Assembly (NCBI GenBank): GCA_012031475.1
Contig: JAAUTJ010000362.1
Coordinates: 1 to 5,737 of the forward strand
Direction: 5' to 3'
Origin: Leptolyngbyaceae cyanobacterium SM1_3_5
Lineage (GTDB): Bacteria; Cyanobacteriota; Cyanobacteriia; Elainellales; Elainellaceae
Length of the DNA: 5,737 nucleotides
The number at the start of each line of letters is the position of its first letter. Position 1 is the first letter of the stretch. Positions 4,117-5,737 of this stretch are shown one piece after another. The position numbers were made by a program, and so were the translations under genes. The notes under the pieces were generated by a model. It was given only the letters and a program-made list of their open reading frames with translations, was not told where the DNA came from and ran no database searches.

Positions 4117-5199
4117 ATGACTGCTTTTCGTCCACTCTCTGTTCAGGCGGCATTCACCTTATCGGGGCATTACTATACTGCCTCACAGATTTTCGAGCAA
4201 GAAACACAGCGCATTTTTCGCAATCACTGGATTTGCGTCGGACGCAGCGAGCAAATTGCCGACACGGGAGATTATTTTCTCGCTGAAATTGGCGCAGAGA
4301 ATCTGATTATCCTACGCGATGCTCAGGGTCGATCGCGTGCCTTTTTCAATGTCTGCCGTCATCGCGGTACGCGCCTGTGTCATCAGTCGCAAGGTCACTT
4401 GGGCGAAACGATCGGCTGTGCCAGTCACGGTTGGCAATACAGCCTGGAAGGACAGTTGCGATCGACATGGCGAGATCCTGTCTTGTTTGAGGAAAATATT
4501 CCGTCCGAGGAAAATGCGCTGTTTGGCTGTGCGCTCCATGAGTGGGAAGGGTTTCTTTGGGTGAACCTGGCTCCTAATCCAGTTCCGTTTATGCAGACGG
4601 TTTCGCCATTGCTCAATCAGTTTGCGCCTTGGCGACTGGCGAGTTTGCGCGTAGCCCAGCAGGTGACGCAGGACTTGCAGGCCAACTGGAAGCTGATTTT
4701 TCAAGCCTACTGCGATCGCTACTTTCATCCATCGACCGCCCGCCGGGGCTTCGACAGCGCTACGCGATCGCCCAACCTCAGCACGGGCGCATTTTTGGGC
4801 GCATCCCAAGCGATCGATCGCCATGCGCTGCCGCTGCCCGGACTGCACGGCGAACAGGGCAACCGCGCCTACTACTATTCGTTGTTTCCGACGATGATGC
4901 TGAGCTTGTATCCCAGCCATGCGATCGCTGTGCGGCTGTATCCGCAAGCGGCTGACCGGACGCGCATCGTTTGCGAGTGGCTGTGCGATCGCTCTGCCGT
5001 GAACTCGGAGGCGATCGAAACTTGGCAGCGGACGCATCGTCAAGCTTGGTTGGGCTGTGAACAAGTGCAGCGATCGCTCCACACTTCGCGATCAAATCCT
5101 GCCAGCAGTTTGACCGCTTTCGATCGCGAATATCTGCGGGTGCTGGGCGCTTCGGCCTTTCGTTTGCCGCAAAATTACGCTTGCCACGAGGGACACTGA
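4117..5199 (+). CDS. Rieske [2Fe-2S] oxygenase alpha-subunit-like protein with altered catalytic iron site
   Basis: The 360-residue protein has the two-domain plan of Rieske non-haem iron oxygenases. These are cytoplasmic enzymes that normally hydroxylate or demethylate a substrate with electrons from a reductase. The N-terminal Rieske domain is complete: Cys80-x-His82 (NVCRHRG) and Cys101-x2-His104 (CASHGWQYSLEG). The C-terminal domain is recognisable from QANWKLIF (188-195), AYYYSLFPTMMLSLYP (251-266), RTRIVCEWL (281-289) and AFDREYLRVLG (334-344). The usual ENYxECYHxxxxH motif instead reads QAYCDRYFHPSTARR (196-210). The Asp expected in RQDWxxCExxQ is Ala310 (HRQAWLGCEQVQ). The Rieske-to-iron bridging acid may survive as Asp200. 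Mononuclear iron binding is therefore doubtful. Length is normal for the family. ATG 4117 fits family starts but lacks a ribosome site. No reductase or ferredoxin gene is adjacent, and the substrate is unknown. Confidence 0.88.
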   Translation: MTAFRPLSVQAAFTLSGHYYTASQIFEQETQRIFRNHWICVGRSEQIADTGDYFLAEIGAENLIILRDAQGRSRAFFNVCRHRGTRLCHQSQGHLGETIGCASHGWQYSLEGQLRSTWRDPVLFEENIPSEENALFGCALHEWEGFLWVNLAPNPVPFMQTVSPLLNQFAPWRLASLRVAQQVTQDLQANWKLIFQAYCDRYFHPSTARRGFDSATRSPNLSTGAFLGASQAIDRHALPLPGLHGEQGNRAYYYSLFPTMMLSLYPSHAIAVRLYPQAADRTRIVCEWLCDRSAVNSEAIETWQRTHRQAWLGCEQVQRSLHTSRSNPASSLTAFDREYLRVLGASAFRLPQNYACHEGH

Positions 5200-5417
5200 A
5201 GAAATCGGCACAAGGTGGCACAGGCGATCGATTGATCTCTCGCACACTGAATTTAGCGTTTAACTGTCTTTTTGCCCTGTCGCTTCTGGCGGCGGGCATT
5301 TTATTTTGGCGCTGATGCTTCTGGAGCCAGGGCGATCGCCTCGTGCTAGTGTTACGGCTGATTGCGAATCTTAATCTTTCTTCAAGGTACAATTCTAAAG
5401 AAAGCCTAAAAAGTTCG
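5200..5417. other. Intergenic region between the Rieske gene and the small ORF
   Basis: These 218 bp hold no supported gene and no clear intrinsic terminator for the Rieske gene. There is a repeated GCTTCTGG word around 5282 and 5318, and a HIP1 octamer at 5332-5339. Minus-strand frames here are continuations of antisense frames from the Rieske gene. Confidence 0.45.
5388..5393 (+). promoter_or_regulatory. Candidate -10 box for the 88-residue protein gene
   Basis: TACAAT lies 24 nt upstream of ATG 5418. The best -35-like hexamer, TTGCGA (5362-5367), is 20 nt away, which is too far for a good sigma70 promoter, so only the -10 is suggested. Confidence 0.3.
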
Positions 5418-5684
5418 ATGCAGACGGATTATTACGGAATTTCGATCGTTTCAGCACAGTTTGCTTTAGGCTGGCGCTGGCAAGTTGCCCTGCCGATCGG
5501 CTCAAACATTATTACGTCCGACGAAACCTTTGCCACCGCAGAGCAAGCCTTGTCCAGCGGCTACCACTGGCTGCGGGTCGAGTCGGCTTTTGGCGCGTTG
5601 AACCGCTGCCTTTCTGAAATTTGCGTCAGCGGCAGGCTGCACCCGCAGGAACACCGATCGCTGATGCAGTCGTTTTGCTGCTGA
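5418..5684 (+). CDS. Small protein of unknown function (88 aa)
   Basis: I do not recognise a named family. The protein begins MQTDYYGISIVSAQFALGWR, continues WQVALPIGSNIITSDETF and TAEQALSSGYHWLRVE, then has a helical C-terminal part (SAFGALNRCLSEICVSGRL; HPQEHRSLMQSFCC). It is soluble-looking, with no signal peptide or membrane helix. The strand-rich, Trp/Tyr-containing N-terminus, the regular helix AEQALSSGYHWLRVESAF and GC-rich third positions matching the neighbours support a real gene. ATG 5418 is preferred because the in-frame upstream extension to 5343 runs through the candidate promoter and is compositionally different. The ribosome site is weak. It is a single gene, followed 36 bp later by a palindrome that may be its terminator. 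Confidence 0.65.
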   Translation: MQTDYYGISIVSAQFALGWRWQVALPIGSNIITSDETFATAEQALSSGYHWLRVESAFGALNRCLSEICVSGRLHPQEHRSLMQSFCC

Positions 5685-5720
5685 CGGCACATCGATAGAG
5701 CGATCGGCAGGGATTAGAGA

Positions 5721-5736
5721 ACGCGAGATCTCGCGT
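5721..5736. terminator. 16-bp perfect palindrome at the window edge, possible terminator stem
   Basis: ACGCGAGATCTCGCGT is self-complementary over 16 bp. As RNA it would give a 6-bp stem (ACGCGA/UCGCGU) with a GAUC loop, 36 bp after the stop of the 88-residue gene. Whether a T-run follows cannot be seen because the window ends one base later. A binding site for a dimeric protein is the alternative. Confidence 0.35.
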
Positions 5737-5737
5737 C

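Noticed and set aside
4312..5082. 256-residue minus-strand frame, with a further frame at 4778-5392
   Set aside because: Both lie antisense to the Rieske gene; long antisense frames are expected in GC-rich, HIP1-dense DNA.
1..5737. CRISPR array, transposase, phage or toxin-antitoxin genes
   Set aside because: No spaced direct repeats, terminal inverted repeats or matching protein motifs were found; the tandem repeats present are too short and unspaced.

Overview
The window reads as chromosomal DNA from a cyanobacterium. I count about 18 perfect copies of the HIP1 octamer GCGATCGC in 5.7 kb, where chance predicts roughly 0.1. The recognisable genes are also cyanobacterial in type: an HspA-like small heat-shock protein, a DUF721/DciA protein, and an N-cytoplasmic, proline-rich SPOR-type membrane protein. 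I cannot name the genus; a filamentous, moderately high-GC lineage is a guess. No CRISPR array, insertion sequence, phage gene, rRNA or tRNA is visible.

Layout, left to right. Bases 1-348 hold no convincing gene, only a possible 3' end of a coding region that finishes at 97. A small heat-shock gene (396-893, minus) ends in a clear intrinsic terminator at 349-374. Upstream of it, on the same strand, is a DciA-like gene with a C-terminal zinc ribbon (1058-1597). The 164-bp gap between them carries a perfect 14-bp tandem duplication. Divergent from dciA is a large gene for a membrane-anchored SPOR-domain protein (1806-3253, plus). In this sequence it is broken by about four single-base frameshifts, although all its parts are present: cytoplasmic N-terminus, one membrane helix, Pro/Ala-rich linker and C-terminal repeat-like domain. 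It converges on a DUF1643 gene (3330-3815, minus). A 301-bp divergent intergenic region follows, with a three-copy G-rich octamer repeat and two overlapping perfect 10-bp palindromes. It leads into a Rieske [2Fe-2S] oxygenase-like gene (4117-5199, plus). After a 218-bp gap comes an 88-residue protein of unknown function (5418-5684, plus), and the window ends in a 16-bp palindrome.

The genes do not form an evident operon or pathway. They are mostly single transcription units, with housekeeping roles (DnaB loading, protein quality control, envelope/division) beside accessory ones. The most interesting item is the Rieske protein. Its [2Fe-2S] ligands are intact, but all three residues expected to bind the mononuclear catalytic iron appear to be missing. 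The second point of note is the frame-broken SPOR gene. Its lesions are so clean that either very recent pseudogenisation or sequencing error is likely.
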